A DNA stretch of 43,973 bases from Lachnospiraceae bacterium (GTDB taxonomy: Bacteria > Bacteroidota > Bacteroidia > Bacteroidales > Muribaculaceae). The notes beneath the pieces were generated by a model that saw only the letters and a program-made list of their open reading frames with translations, was not told the DNA's origin and searched no databases. This document shows, one piece after another, positions 1-9,200 of the stretch. The stretch lies in the NCBI GenBank assembly GCA_023663655.1, contig JAMPGZ010000009.1:41876-85848 (forward strand), in the 5' to 3' direction. Made by a program: the position numbers and the translations under genes. Position 1 is the first letter of the stretch, and every line of letters starts with the position of its first letter.

Positions 1-218
1 TCTCTTAGCAAGAGTTACGCTATAAGACCCATAAATTTGCAATGGTATAAACCGCCGTGCAAATCCCTTGTAATCGGTTTTACAACACTCGTAAAGGACT
101 GTTGTAGAATTATTTATAACACACGTGTGTCAAATGGCGGGATATGCATCCAGACTGTTATTTTGTCATACTTCAGGGAGCTATCCCAATGAAATTACAC
201 ATAAAGAAAATTTAAGTG
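1..218. promoter_or_regulatory. Leader region of the fimbrial operon
   Basis: No coding region is seen in this stretch. It holds a -7-like element TAAATTTG at 32-39, without a clear TTTG at the usual distance upstream, and several inverted repeats. These are ATTTGCA at 35-41 facing TGCAAAT at 58-64, a 13-bp imperfect pair at 78-90 and 97-109, and the perfect palindrome ACACACGTGTGT at 119-130. A smaller pair, GGGA and TCCC, lies at 176-187. If 32-39 is the promoter, the mRNA leader is about 170 nt and contains these structures. The neighbour beyond base 1 is unknown. Confidence 0.45.
78..109. repeat. Inverted repeat with 13-bp arms and 6-bp spacer
   Basis: The left arm TTTTACAACACTC (78-90) and the right arm GACTGTTGTAGAA (97-109) are complementary at 11 of 13 positions, with the core TACAACA/TGTTGTA perfect. 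The arms are separated by the 6 bases at 91-96. Arms of 11-13 bp around a 6-8 bp spacer are the shape of tyrosine-recombinase core sites, but an RNA hairpin in the leader or a regulator site would look the same. No T-tract follows, so a terminator is unlikely. Confidence 0.5.
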
Positions 219-800
219 ATGAGGAAAGTAATTCTATTATTACTGTTTTTGTTGACATGGAGTTATTCGGTTAAAGCTCAGGAATTTGCAATTAAGACCA
301 ATCTCCTTTACGATGCGCTTCTCACTGTGAACGCAGGTGCTGAAGCCCGTCTTGCCCCGAAATGGACATTTGATCTTTCGGGCAATCTTAACGCATGGAC
401 TGTCAATGAACGGCGTTGGAGGCACTGGCTCGCCCAGCCTGAAATACGCTATTGGTTCTGTCAGGAATGGCAGGGGCATTTCGTTGCCGCACATGGACTT
501 GTGGGGCAATACAACATCGGCAACATGGATTTCCCCAATTTCAACCTTCTCGGCAATAAGCTCGGAGATTTCAAGAACCACCGCTACGAGGGATGGTATG
601 GAGGCGTGGGTGTCGCATACGGCTATTCCTGGATCATGTCGCGTCATTGGAACATCGAGGCTGAAATAGGCTTTGGATGGGTTTATTCAAAAGCCACAGC
701 CTATCCCTGCGCCGAGTGCGGAACCCCTGAATACAAGGACAAACCGGTACACTACGTAGGCCCTACCAAGGCTGCTATAAACTTGGTATATACATTCTGA
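219..800 (+). CDS. DUF3575 family outer-membrane protein, first gene of the fimbrial operon
   Basis: The 193-residue product has a signal peptide of about 20 residues ending in SVKAQ. A body follows with many short alternating aromatic and hydrophobic strands and a C-terminal strand ending in LVYTF, as in small outer-membrane beta-barrels. The pattern EFAIKTNLLYDAL near the mature N-terminus is typical of DUF3575 proteins. In Bacteroidales these proteins usually lie at the head of Mfa/Fim-type fimbrial clusters, as here, and probably act in the outer membrane during assembly; their exact role is not settled. A GTG lies one codon upstream of the chosen ATG; either is possible. Only 28 bases separate it from the next gene, so the two are probably co-transcribed. 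Confidence 0.82.
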   Translation: MRKVILLLLFLLTWSYSVKAQEFAIKTNLLYDALLTVNAGAEARLAPKWTFDLSGNLNAWTVNERRWRHWLAQPEIRYWFCQEWQGHFVAAHGLVGQYNIGNMDFPNFNLLGNKLGDFKNHRYEGWYGGVGVAYGYSWIMSRHWNIEAEIGFGWVYSKATAYPCAECGTPEYKDKPVHYVGPTKAAINLVYTF

Positions 801-828
801 TTATCTCATACGATTACACAATTATAGT

Positions 829-2262
829 ATGAAAAATACGTTTTTTGTCATATTTCTATTGGCAGGAATATTTGGCTGCCATGCCCTGAACGTCGATATG
901 TTTGACGGTTCGGTGGGGCTCAATGGAATAAAAGTGGAGCGTTCGCAGAGTAAGTTGATTCTCAACATGGATATCGACACTCGCCTGTTGAAGCAGGGTG
1001 GAAGCTCTGAAACTATGCTCGTGCCGGTGCTTAACGGCAAGGCAGGGGAGACCTACCGCTTTCCCGAAGTGGTGATCTCCGGAAGAAACAGGTATTACTA
1101 CCGTCTCCGCAACGATGCCACCCCTCATTCCTATCTTTTGTACAGAAGCGGAAAAGATCTTATGATCAACTATCAGTCGGTGATTGACTATGAACCGTGG
1201 ATGGAGATCTCCGACCTTTCGATAGAATATGGTCAGAGCGATTGCGGATGCGATATGCCGCTGGAATCCATGCCCTTGGCGCACCTCGATTACAAGCCCC
1301 GCGTGTTTGCTCCGCAGTATGCGTTCATCACTCCCGAGGCTGAGGCTGTGAAGATGCGCGACCTCAAAGGCTCGGCTTACATCGACTTCCCGGTGAACCG
1401 CACTGAGCTGTATCCCGACTACCGCCGCAATCCCGAGGAGCTTGCAAAAATACGCAAGACCATCGACGTGGTGCGCAATGACCTGAATGTCAAAATCACC
1501 TCATTCTCTATCAAGGGATATGCTTCGCCCGAGGGTTCCTACACCAACAACGTGCGTCTTGCCAAGGGTCGTACCGCGACATTGAAGGACTACGTGCAGC
1601 GTCTCTACGCTTTCGATCCGGAGATAATGCACACTTCCTATGAGCCGGAGGACTGGGAAGGACTTCGCCGCTATGTGGAGGCAAGCGACATCGCCAACAA
1701 AGAGGGCATACTTGCCATCATCGACAGCGACCTCGCTCCCGACCCCAAGGACAACAAGATCAAGTCGACCTATCCGCAGCAATACGCTTTCCTTCTCAAG
1801 GAGGAGTATCCGGCGTTGCGTCACTCTGACTACACCATCAACTACATCGTGCGCACATTCACTTCGGTTGATGAGATAAAGAAAGTGCTTGCCACTGCGC
1901 CGCAGAATCTGTCGTTGAACGAGCTGTTCCTTGTGGCACAGAGCTATGAGCCGGGCTCGGAAGAGTATTGCGACGTGTTTGAGACTGCCGTGCGTATGTT
2001 CCCCGACAACGAGACAGCCAATCTTAACGCCGCCAACATCGCTCTTCAGCGCGGCGAGCTCTCCAAGGCTCGCGCTTATCTCGCGAAGGCGGGTGACACA
2101 CCCGAAGCTATTTATGCCAAGGGATTGGTCGAGGCTAAAGAGCTTAACTACGAGAAGGCACTTGAATTCTTTGAAAAAGCCTCGGCTCGCGGCTTGAAGC
2201 AAGCCACCGACGCATTGGCTCAGCTAAAGGAGGTTCTTGAATACAATGAACGAAACAAATAA
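829..2262 (+). CDS. DUF3868 / OmpA-like / TPR fimbrial accessory protein
   Basis: This 477-residue exported protein starts with a hydrophobic signal peptide (about residues 1-19). The first 110 or so residues resemble the DUF3868 domain found beside Mfa-type fimbrial genes. An OmpA-like segment follows at about residues 215-255, recognisable by the pattern IKGYASPEG and the regularly spaced R/K residues after it, which suggests peptidoglycan contact. The C-terminal third (about 350-470) is rich in helical TPR-like repeats with alternating Ala, Leu and Tyr. With the preceding barrel it may form an envelope platform for fimbrial assembly; that is inference from gene order. The ATG at 829 is the only plausible start, since it directly precedes the signal peptide. 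Confidence 0.8.
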   Translation: MKNTFFVIFLLAGIFGCHALNVDMFDGSVGLNGIKVERSQSKLILNMDIDTRLLKQGGSSETMLVPVLNGKAGETYRFPEVVISGRNRYYYRLRNDATPHSYLLYRSGKDLMINYQSVIDYEPWMEISDLSIEYGQSDCGCDMPLESMPLAHLDYKPRVFAPQYAFITPEAEAVKMRDLKGSAYIDFPVNRTELYPDYRRNPEELAKIRKTIDVVRNDLNVKITSFSIKGYASPEGSYTNNVRLAKGRTATLKDYVQRLYAFDPEIMHTSYEPEDWEGLRRYVEASDIANKEGILAIIDSDLAPDPKDNKIKSTYPQQYAFLLKEEYPALRHSDYTINYIVRTFTSVDEIKKVLATAPQNLSLNELFLVAQSYEPGSEEYCDVFETAVRMFPDNETANLNAANIALQRGELSKARAYLAKAGDTPEAIYAKGLVEAKELNYEKALEFFEKASARGLKQATDALAQLKEVLEYNERNK

Positions 2263-2311
2263 TAATTAGAGAAAAATAATAGTACTAATCTTAAAACAAC
2301 ACAAATCGTAA

Positions 2312-3973
2312 ATGAAAAAGGTAACTTTTGGAATCCTTGCCGCTCTTATGATGGCATCTTGCGACAGCAATGAGGATCGTCCGAGTGTGGTTGAAATGCC
2401 GGAAGAGGGCATAGCTGCACGCTTGACCCTGAGTCTGCCCACAGCCGGTTCGCGAAGCGAAACAGTGACTCCCGATGACAACACCAACTCTAATGCAGGT
2501 TATGAAATCGGTCAGGCAAGTGAAAACCACATTAACTCAGTGCTTATTGTATTGGCTGACTCTGTTAAAACCGGAACCGGAGTTGACTACAAGTTTATCG
2601 CATTCGCTCAGGCTGATGCAACAGAGGAAAATGCTGACGGTGCAACTCTCCCCAAATTCACAGTACGCATCAAGTCGCCCGAGATTTTGGCGAAAGCTAA
2701 GCAGAAAATTTTCGTCTTCGCTTACTGTAACCCCACTGCCGACATCATGAATCAGGTGGAAGGTCTGCAGGTTGGTGCTTCATTCACCGGCTTCAGCACA
2801 TCATTGGACGAGAATGCTCCCATCTGGATGGCAAACAATTTCTTGATGACCAACCGCGACCTCTGTTCTAAAGAACTTCCCGATGTAGAAGAGATGCAGA
2901 GATCTACAGTTAAAAATCCCGTCAATCTCGGTACAGTGAAGGTGCAGCGTGCCGCAGCACGTTTCGACTTCGAGTCTACCACTGTGAAAGATGAAGCAAA
3001 GCCTAATTTCTATCCGGTAAGAAGCGTATATGATGCAGAAACGATTGAAGGTTATGTTGAACTCGTGGGTATGTCACTCATCAATATGTCGAAGACTTTC
3101 AACTATCTTCCCATGATGTCGGCTAATGATAACTGGTCAAATCCTGTAGTGTGTGAGCGTGAGAACTCCAACAACTGGGTTGTCAGCACCAACTATGATA
3201 TCAAGTCGACTTACACCAATGGCGATGTATCATCTTATTTCGATTTCGCGACGTCAGCTCCCGGCTTCGCACCCGACAACGCCGCCTACACAATGATCTC
3301 AAGCCTTACTGCTGATGACAAGGATGAAAACTGGAAGCCCGGTTCAGAAGGTGGCACCAGCTATAAGATCTGGCGCTATGCAACCGAGAATACTATCCCC
3401 GGCGTCGACGAACAGTTGCACGGTATCACTACCGGCGTGATTTTCAAGGGCTATCTTCGCGGAGGTAACGATACCAAGTTAAATGAGATGCTTCTTTCAG
3501 GTAAAGTGCTCTACGCTTACGAAGGTCACATCTATGGCGACAAGGATCAGCTTAAGGCTAAGGCTGAAGAGGCTCCCACCACCACTCTTGCAGCTTTGTA
3601 CGCTGAGCTCTTCACAGCTGACAACATGGATGCTAACGGCGACCTCAAATCGACTATTGAAGATGGTTTCACCATCTATCGCCCTGAGACTGTAGGATCT
3701 GAAAATGTATATCCTTGCTACTATTACTACTACAACCGTCATGACGACAATGGTGATGCCATCAACATGGGTCAGATGGAGTTTGCCGTAGTTCGTAACA
3801 ATGTCTACAAGCTGAAAGTCAACTCTATCAATGAATTCGGACACCCCGGTAAACCCGGCGACGACCCCGATCCCGAAAAGCCCGAAGATCCCGATGAGTC
3901 TCCCAAGACTTACTTCCAACTCTCAGTACAGGCTCTTCCGTGGGTAGTACGAGTTAACACTATTGATTTCTAA
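2312..3973 (+). CDS. Mfa1-family major fimbrial subunit (fimbrillin), lipoprotein precursor
   Basis: The 553-residue protein has a short signal peptide with a lipobox (MMASC, Cys17). In P. gingivalis, Mfa1-type fimbrillins are exported as lipoproteins, cleaved by an arginine-specific protease and polymerised by strand exchange. A basic cleavage region cannot be fixed here, but SRSETV near residue 50 is a candidate. The protein is acidic, rich in Thr, Asn and Asp, and ends with a Pro/Asp-rich stretch (KPGDDPDPEKPEDPDE) before the last strand WVVRVNTIDF. Its position, directly before a FimB/Mfa2-like gene, supports the major-subunit role. The start lies 49 bases after the previous stop and no terminator is seen between them. 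Sequence variation between strains is usual for this family, so a precise subfamily is not claimed. Confidence 0.82.
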   Translation: MKKVTFGILAALMMASCDSNEDRPSVVEMPEEGIAARLTLSLPTAGSRSETVTPDDNTNSNAGYEIGQASENHINSVLIVLADSVKTGTGVDYKFIAFAQADATEENADGATLPKFTVRIKSPEILAKAKQKIFVFAYCNPTADIMNQVEGLQVGASFTGFSTSLDENAPIWMANNFLMTNRDLCSKELPDVEEMQRSTVKNPVNLGTVKVQRAAARFDFESTTVKDEAKPNFYPVRSVYDAETIEGYVELVGMSLINMSKTFNYLPMMSANDNWSNPVVCERENSNNWVVSTNYDIKSTYTNGDVSSYFDFATSAPGFAPDNAAYTMISSLTADDKDENWKPGSEGGTSYKIWRYATENTIPGVDEQLHGITTGVIFKGYLRGGNDTKLNEMLLSGKVLYAYEGHIYGDKDQLKAKAEEAPTTTLAALYAELFTADNMDANGDLKSTIEDGFTIYRPETVGSENVYPCYYYYYNRHDDNGDAINMGQMEFAVVRNNVYKLKVNSINEFGHPGKPGDDPDPEKPEDPDESPKTYFQLSVQALPWVVRVNTIDF

Positions 3974-3994
3974 AAATCGCTTCATTTCAATAAA

Positions 3995-5068
3995 ATGAAT
4001 CTATTAAAACGAATCATTACCAAGTCTGTCATAGGAGCGGCGATTGCCGCCGCTCCTATGGTAAGCTTGTCGTCATGCGACGGTGCCATATATGAAGATC
4101 TCGATCCGTGCCGCTCCGGCATCGAGGTGAGATTCGTGTATGACTACAACATGCTGTTTGCCAACGCGTTTTATTCGCAGGTGGACTGCCTGACACTTTT
4201 CGTGTATGATTCGGACTACAAATATGTGACCACGCTCACCGAGACCACCTCCGCGCTTAAGGATGAGAACTACCGCATGGCTCTCGAACTCGATCCCGGC
4301 GAGTATCATCTGCTCGCTTACGGCGGTATGCAGTGCGACAAGCCTTCGTTCCACTTCTCGCCGATTCCCGGTGCCGGTTCCGAGATGAACTCGCTTACCG
4401 TGGCGATGAACACCAACTGCATCGGCGCCAATCCCGGCGTGAAGCTTCATTCGCTCTTCTATGGCGAACTGGCGGTCACTGTGCCTGAACCCGAATCCAA
4501 CACCTACACCACGGCAACACTTCCCATGATGTGCGACACTCACAATGTGCGCGTGTTGCTTCAGCACGTCAACGGCAACCCAATCAGCAGCGATGACTTC
4601 GATTTCGCTATCACAGGCGCCGACAACTTCATGTTTGACTACGCCAACAATATCCTCCCCTTGGGTCAGGACACCGATGTCTATCCTTGGGTGAAAGGCG
4701 ACGAAAATGCAAAATATGACTCCTACGGCAACTTGATCGCTGACGATGATGCAGATGATGACGCAACTGTTGCTCCCATCGCGGCGTTTGCCGAGTTCAG
4801 CACATCGCGTCTGTATGCCAACGCCCCCATGAGGCTTGAGATTTCCAATCATGCTTCCGGCGAGCCTGTGCTGTCAGTGCCCCTCATCAGGTGTCTTCTC
4901 CTTCTTAAGAGCGAGAAATACGCATCGATGCCCTCTCAGGAGTACCTTGACCGAGAATCGGAATGGAACGTGATATTTTTCCTTGACAGTAATAATAACT
5001 GGATAGATACTAAGATTGTCATCAACGGTTGGGTTGTGCGACTCAATACTACTGACTTATGGAATTGA
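3995..5068 (+). CDS. FimB/Mfa2-family fimbrial anchor subunit, lipoprotein
   Basis: The 357-residue product carries a long signal peptide with a lipobox (SLSSC, Cys28). The mature N-terminus has the family pattern DLDPCRSGIEVRF, followed by strands such as YSQVDCLTLFVYD and PGEYHLLAYGG that are typical of FimB/Mfa2 proteins. In P. gingivalis, Mfa2 anchors the fimbria in the outer membrane and limits its length. The C-terminus, WVVRLNTTDLWN, closely resembles that of the preceding fimbrillin. A 13-bp perfect hairpin lies inside the signal-peptide coding region (4030-4060). The gene starts 21 bases after the fimbrillin stop and overlaps the next gene by 10 bases, so the two are translationally linked. 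Confidence 0.85.
   Translation: MNLLKRIITKSVIGAAIAAAPMVSLSSCDGAIYEDLDPCRSGIEVRFVYDYNMLFANAFYSQVDCLTLFVYDSDYKYVTTLTETTSALKDENYRMALELDPGEYHLLAYGGMQCDKPSFHFSPIPGAGSEMNSLTVAMNTNCIGANPGVKLHSLFYGELAVTVPEPESNTYTTATLPMMCDTHNVRVLLQHVNGNPISSDDFDFAITGADNFMFDYANNILPLGQDTDVYPWVKGDENAKYDSYGNLIADDDADDDATVAPIAAFAEFSTSRLYANAPMRLEISNHASGEPVLSVPLIRCLLLLKSEKYASMPSQEYLDRESEWNVIFFLDSNNNWIDTKIVINGWVVRLNTTDLWN
4030..4060 (+). promoter_or_regulatory. Strong hairpin in the 5' coding region of the fimbrial anchor gene
   Basis: CATAGGAGCGGCG (4030-4042) and CGCCGCTCCTATG (4048-4060) are perfectly complementary over 13 bp with a 5-base loop. The stem begins 35 bases after the start codon, inside the signal-peptide region, and is GC-rich in an otherwise mixed sequence. 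No T-tract follows, so it is not a standard terminator. It could slow ribosomes, protect or define an mRNA end, or lower downstream expression relative to the major subunit; these roles are inference. Confidence 0.6.
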
Positions 5069-6156
5069 ACCGAATTGTAAATCTGCTTTTGTTTTGCTCG
5101 TTCTTGACGGCATTTACCGGCTGCGGAGACTCCGGCTCGCCTCAGGCGGTCGAGGAGCCACGCGACCCGATGGCTTATCTGTCGCTGTCGATTACGGCGG
5201 TTGATGCTGCTCCCGGTGTCGGAAGCCGCGCCGATGACTATGGCTTTGAGCCACCGGAATATGACAATGAAAAGATCAGCACCATGCGTTTCATCATAGT
5301 CGATAAAGATGGCAAGGTAGAGCACAACATATCCATCTCCCAGAATCCTGACATTATGACCGCCAAACGCTTGTTCAAGGTGAAGCCTAATGAAACAAAA
5401 CAGGTTTATCTGTTTGCCAACGAGGCATCGATTCCGGAAGATGTCATTAATGTGTTCCGCAATCTTGAAAAGGGCAATCCGTTTCCTGTCGACACTTATG
5501 GTTCATACACATTGTCGAGAACTTCCGACGAGCCTCTTTTCACCGCCGATCAGCTCATTCCCATGACTGAGGTGCATGAGGTGGAGATAGGCGCACCGAA
5601 ATATGACGCTAATGGCGACCCTGACCCTTACAAGGCGACCCTTTTTGTCACCCGTGCGGCTGTCAAGCTGTCGTTCAGCCTTAATGTAACCGATTCCTAT
5701 ATAAAGTTTGACCCCTCGGCTCTCTCCACTGTCACTTTCAATGAGGTGGGCGACGTGGAATACCTGTTCCCCTGCAACACCACCTACGAGCCTCCCAAAG
5801 CGCCCGATGCAACCGATCGCATCATCACTGCCTATTCAGTACCGGCAAATGCTGCAACTCATTCATGGTCGCTGTCATGGAGCCCGGTCGGCGACAGCAA
5901 CCGCTCATTCTCGGCAGGACCGGTCTATATGCCCGAAACCAAATATCGCAACGGCGCCGAGCCTTATACGATCACTCTTCCTGTCAATGGAGTCGTGCTT
6001 TCAGCCCCGCTGCCCAATCTGCCCTCTCTTCCCCGCAACACTCATGTGCGTGTCAATATCAACCTCTATGGAGCGTCAATGACCTGTGAAGTCACAGTGG
6101 TGCCATACACCGGCATATATCTGGATCCCGACTTCGGCATAGGCGACAGAGAGTGA
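5059..6156 (+). CDS. Fimbrial accessory/tip lipoprotein subunit (Mfa-type)
   Basis: The 365-residue protein has a lipoprotein signal peptide with Cys22 in the context AFTGC. A Ser/Ala-rich linker and a beta-rich body follow, with strands such as KISTMRFIIVDKDG and RLFKVKPNETKQVYLFANE that are shared by Mfa-like subunits of Bacteroidales. A second half begins near FVTRAAVKLSFSLN, a pattern that marks the C-terminal domain of many fimbrillin-like proteins. It probably is a minor or tip-complex subunit comparable in position to Mfa3/Mfa4, but no one-to-one match is claimed. Its start codon lies inside the end of the anchor gene (10-base overlap), so it is translated from the same message. Confidence 0.72.
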   Translation: MELNRIVNLLLFCSFLTAFTGCGDSGSPQAVEEPRDPMAYLSLSITAVDAAPGVGSRADDYGFEPPEYDNEKISTMRFIIVDKDGKVEHNISISQNPDIMTAKRLFKVKPNETKQVYLFANEASIPEDVINVFRNLEKGNPFPVDTYGSYTLSRTSDEPLFTADQLIPMTEVHEVEIGAPKYDANGDPDPYKATLFVTRAAVKLSFSLNVTDSYIKFDPSALSTVTFNEVGDVEYLFPCNTTYEPPKAPDATDRIITAYSVPANAATHSWSLSWSPVGDSNRSFSAGPVYMPETKYRNGAEPYTITLPVNGVVLSAPLPNLPSLPRNTHVRVNINLYGASMTCEVTVVPYTGIYLDPDFGIGDRE

Positions 6157-6255
6157 CCCTCACAACCCCATCACAGAACGCCTATTGACGGCGCTCTGCA
6201 ACAACTGAAACAGAATAAACAGAAATCACACCATATATATACATAATCACTTGCA

Positions 6256-9200
6256 ATGAGATTTAAGTTTCTACACATGACCCCCAAGTCGCCGATGGTC
6301 GCCTCGATTATGATGGCGTTCATCATGCTTGCCGTGTCGTCATGTACCGATGATCTGCTATATGACCCCGCCGTCATCGGCGAGGGGGAAGCGGCTATCA
6401 CTGCCGACCTGAATTTCTATGAGATAAGCAGCCGCCTTGAGTCGCGAGCCGTCACCGGCGGCACTCCGGGAAATGAGATAGGAGCGATTAACTCGGTGTG
6501 TGTCCTTGCCTACGACCTGGAGGGAACTCTTGTCAAGAAATATACGAAGGATGATCTCGAAGATTATGACTACAAGCCCGCCGACAACAATTCGTCGCCC
6601 TCCGATGCCATTAATGCCGGCGAACATCAGGCTGAAGCAGCGACCGGACGCGCCACTTTCAAAATAGGTGTGGCTAAGGTGGAAAACCGTTTGCCATTCG
6701 GAAAATACCGCATATATGCAGTCGCCAATATGGGCGATCTTGCCGACTACGACCTCTCCACCGAGGAGAAGCTGCACTCCATCCGCTTGAAGTGGGATGC
6801 CGAGAATATCGGCGCCAACAATCAGATGTTTGGCTACTTTACCGAGCATCAGGCTACCGAGCATGCAAGCGAGGGTTTCATTGGCAAGGAGCTGGTGATC
6901 AACAACACCTCCGTGTCGCTCCATTCGTGGGTGAAGCGCGCGGTGTCGAAAGTGACCGTGGCGTTTGACGGTCGCGGACTGAAAGAAAATATATGGATAT
7001 TCGTGAAGTCGGTTGAGATCAAGGATATCCCTGACTCATGCTATCTCGCCGACTACAACCCCGGCGACCCTTCAAAGCTTACCGCCGGCGACCGTGGCGT
7101 GAAATTGCCGCTTGTCACCGAAGGACAGAAAATCACATATCACGAAGGAGATACCTATAATGCCGACTCATGGGAGGAATACATCTCCAAGGGTCACCCA
7201 ATACTCGGCTATGACACCGAGAAAGCATTTGACACCAACCTTAAATATGAGGAGCGTCTTGCGGCACAGCACACCGAAAGCGTCAATGCCCTTTATTTCT
7301 TTGAGAATATGCAGGGCAAGGGCAAGGAGGGCACTGAGTCCGACAAGCGCCAGCAGGTTAAAGATGAAGATAAGAACTCCCATCGCCCATCCTATCCCGA
7401 AGGTATCGATACCACAACAGTGGCGTGGAAGGATGCGAAGCCTCATGGCACCTATATCGAGGTAAAGGCTTACTATAGGTCGCTCAACCCGGGCGATCCG
7501 GGACAGGGCGATATCATCTACCGCTTTATGCTCGGCAAGGATGTGACGCTCGATTACAATGCTCAGCGCAACTATCACTACAAGCTCACACTCCGCTTCA
7601 ATGGCTATGCCAACGATGTCGATTGGCACATTGACTACAAAAAGGAGGACCGTAAGATCCAAAACCCCAATCCTTACTACATCTCCTATCTATACAACCA
7701 CTCAATGATGCTCCCGCTCGAGATCGATGCCGGATCATCAACTATCAAGAAGCTGAAGCTGGAGATAGTGTCAAATAACTGGGCGCCGCTCAATGCTTCG
7801 GGTGGTGTATCGGCAACTCCCAGTGCCGATGCCTATGCGCTTTATTGGAAAAAAATGGATGATCCTACAACATACCCTTACAATGGTTTTCTGTCTCTGC
7901 AAGAGACTGATAGTACTGTGATCATGAGAGAGAAGCCATTCAATATCGATGCCAATTCCGCCTATTATAATAGCGATCCTAAACGTGGTGAAAGAACCTA
8001 TACAAGTTTTGTTGAAAGTGGTGAAAAAACTATTGAAGAGGCACTTGTGGATGGTGAAATGCACGTGCAACTTAAAAAGGATGATGACGGATATAACCAT
8101 TATATCCTGAATATACCAATGTGGACCCGTGCAAAGCAGTTGATTAAAGAGACCGCTTATACCGGCAACAATCCCTTTGTAGCCTATCAGCGTGAGGCGA
8201 AAGTGAAGGTGCTCGCTATTTTAGAGGATGGTGACACGCTCACCACCGGTATTACTACTCAGAACGGATCAGAACTAAATGATCATGGCACTCAGTCGGG
8301 AGAACCGATTTCGATACGTCAGGTGCGACGCATTGTCAATCCAAAGGGTGTTTACCGCCGTGCCGATAACAATAAAGATTTTCATGTGGTGCTAAGCATT
8401 CTCCCGTCGGAAGAGGCCACCACATTCAAGCCTCTTGCTTCTGAGGGTCCGTGGCGTGCCTACGTGATTCGCGACACTCAGCGCGGCGAGGAAAATGCTG
8501 AGGGTTGGAATGATGCCAACGGCACCATACGCCTTGAGGGCGGAGTGGGAACCACTACAGGCAGCATGGAGATTAAGGATAAAAATGGGGAGGTACGCAG
8601 ATATCAGACCATCGAAGGCTCTACCGGATCAAATATGGACTTTACCATAAAATTCAATGGCAAGACCACATCGGATGATTCTCCCAACTATGCCGTTATT
8701 CGTGTGGAATACCACAACTACACTTGCTATCACCTTATCTTCGTCCGTCAGGGATATGGTGCCGACGATTTGATTGAGGGTGGTGCCAAGTGGATGGCGA
8801 GCAACAATATATCCAATGGTGTTGTTGGAAAATCTCCGCTCGATGAAGGGTCGTTGTTTAAATTCGGCAATTGGGATCAACCTATAGCTGCCTCCAACAA
8901 TAAGAATAATAAATCTACCTGGACCGGTGTTGTTCCAAACGACTTCGTGAATAATGCCGCAGATAAAAAAGAGTTGGTTTTGGCTACATCAGGGACAGCA
9001 ATATGGGATTCCATAAAACATGTGACAACCGGTAATTGGCAAGGTCCATTTAATGTGGAATTTAAGGAGCAAACCGGAATGCGTGTAGCCTCCCAAGCTG
9101 ACTATGCTACACTGTATTCAGGAAAGAATCCTGATATTGAGCAGGGTTATGGTGTGCTTTATGGCGATGATTCATCCTATACACTCACCAATCTTAATGA

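Noticed and set aside
1501-2202. 233-codon open frame antisense to the DUF3868/OmpA-like gene
   Set aside because: It is a shadow of the real coding strand, with no promoter and no recognisable motif.
4073-4852. 259-codon open frame antisense to the fimbrial anchor gene
   Set aside because: It is fully covered by a well-supported gene on the other strand and its product has a low-complexity Val/Gly/His-rich composition typical of shadow frames.
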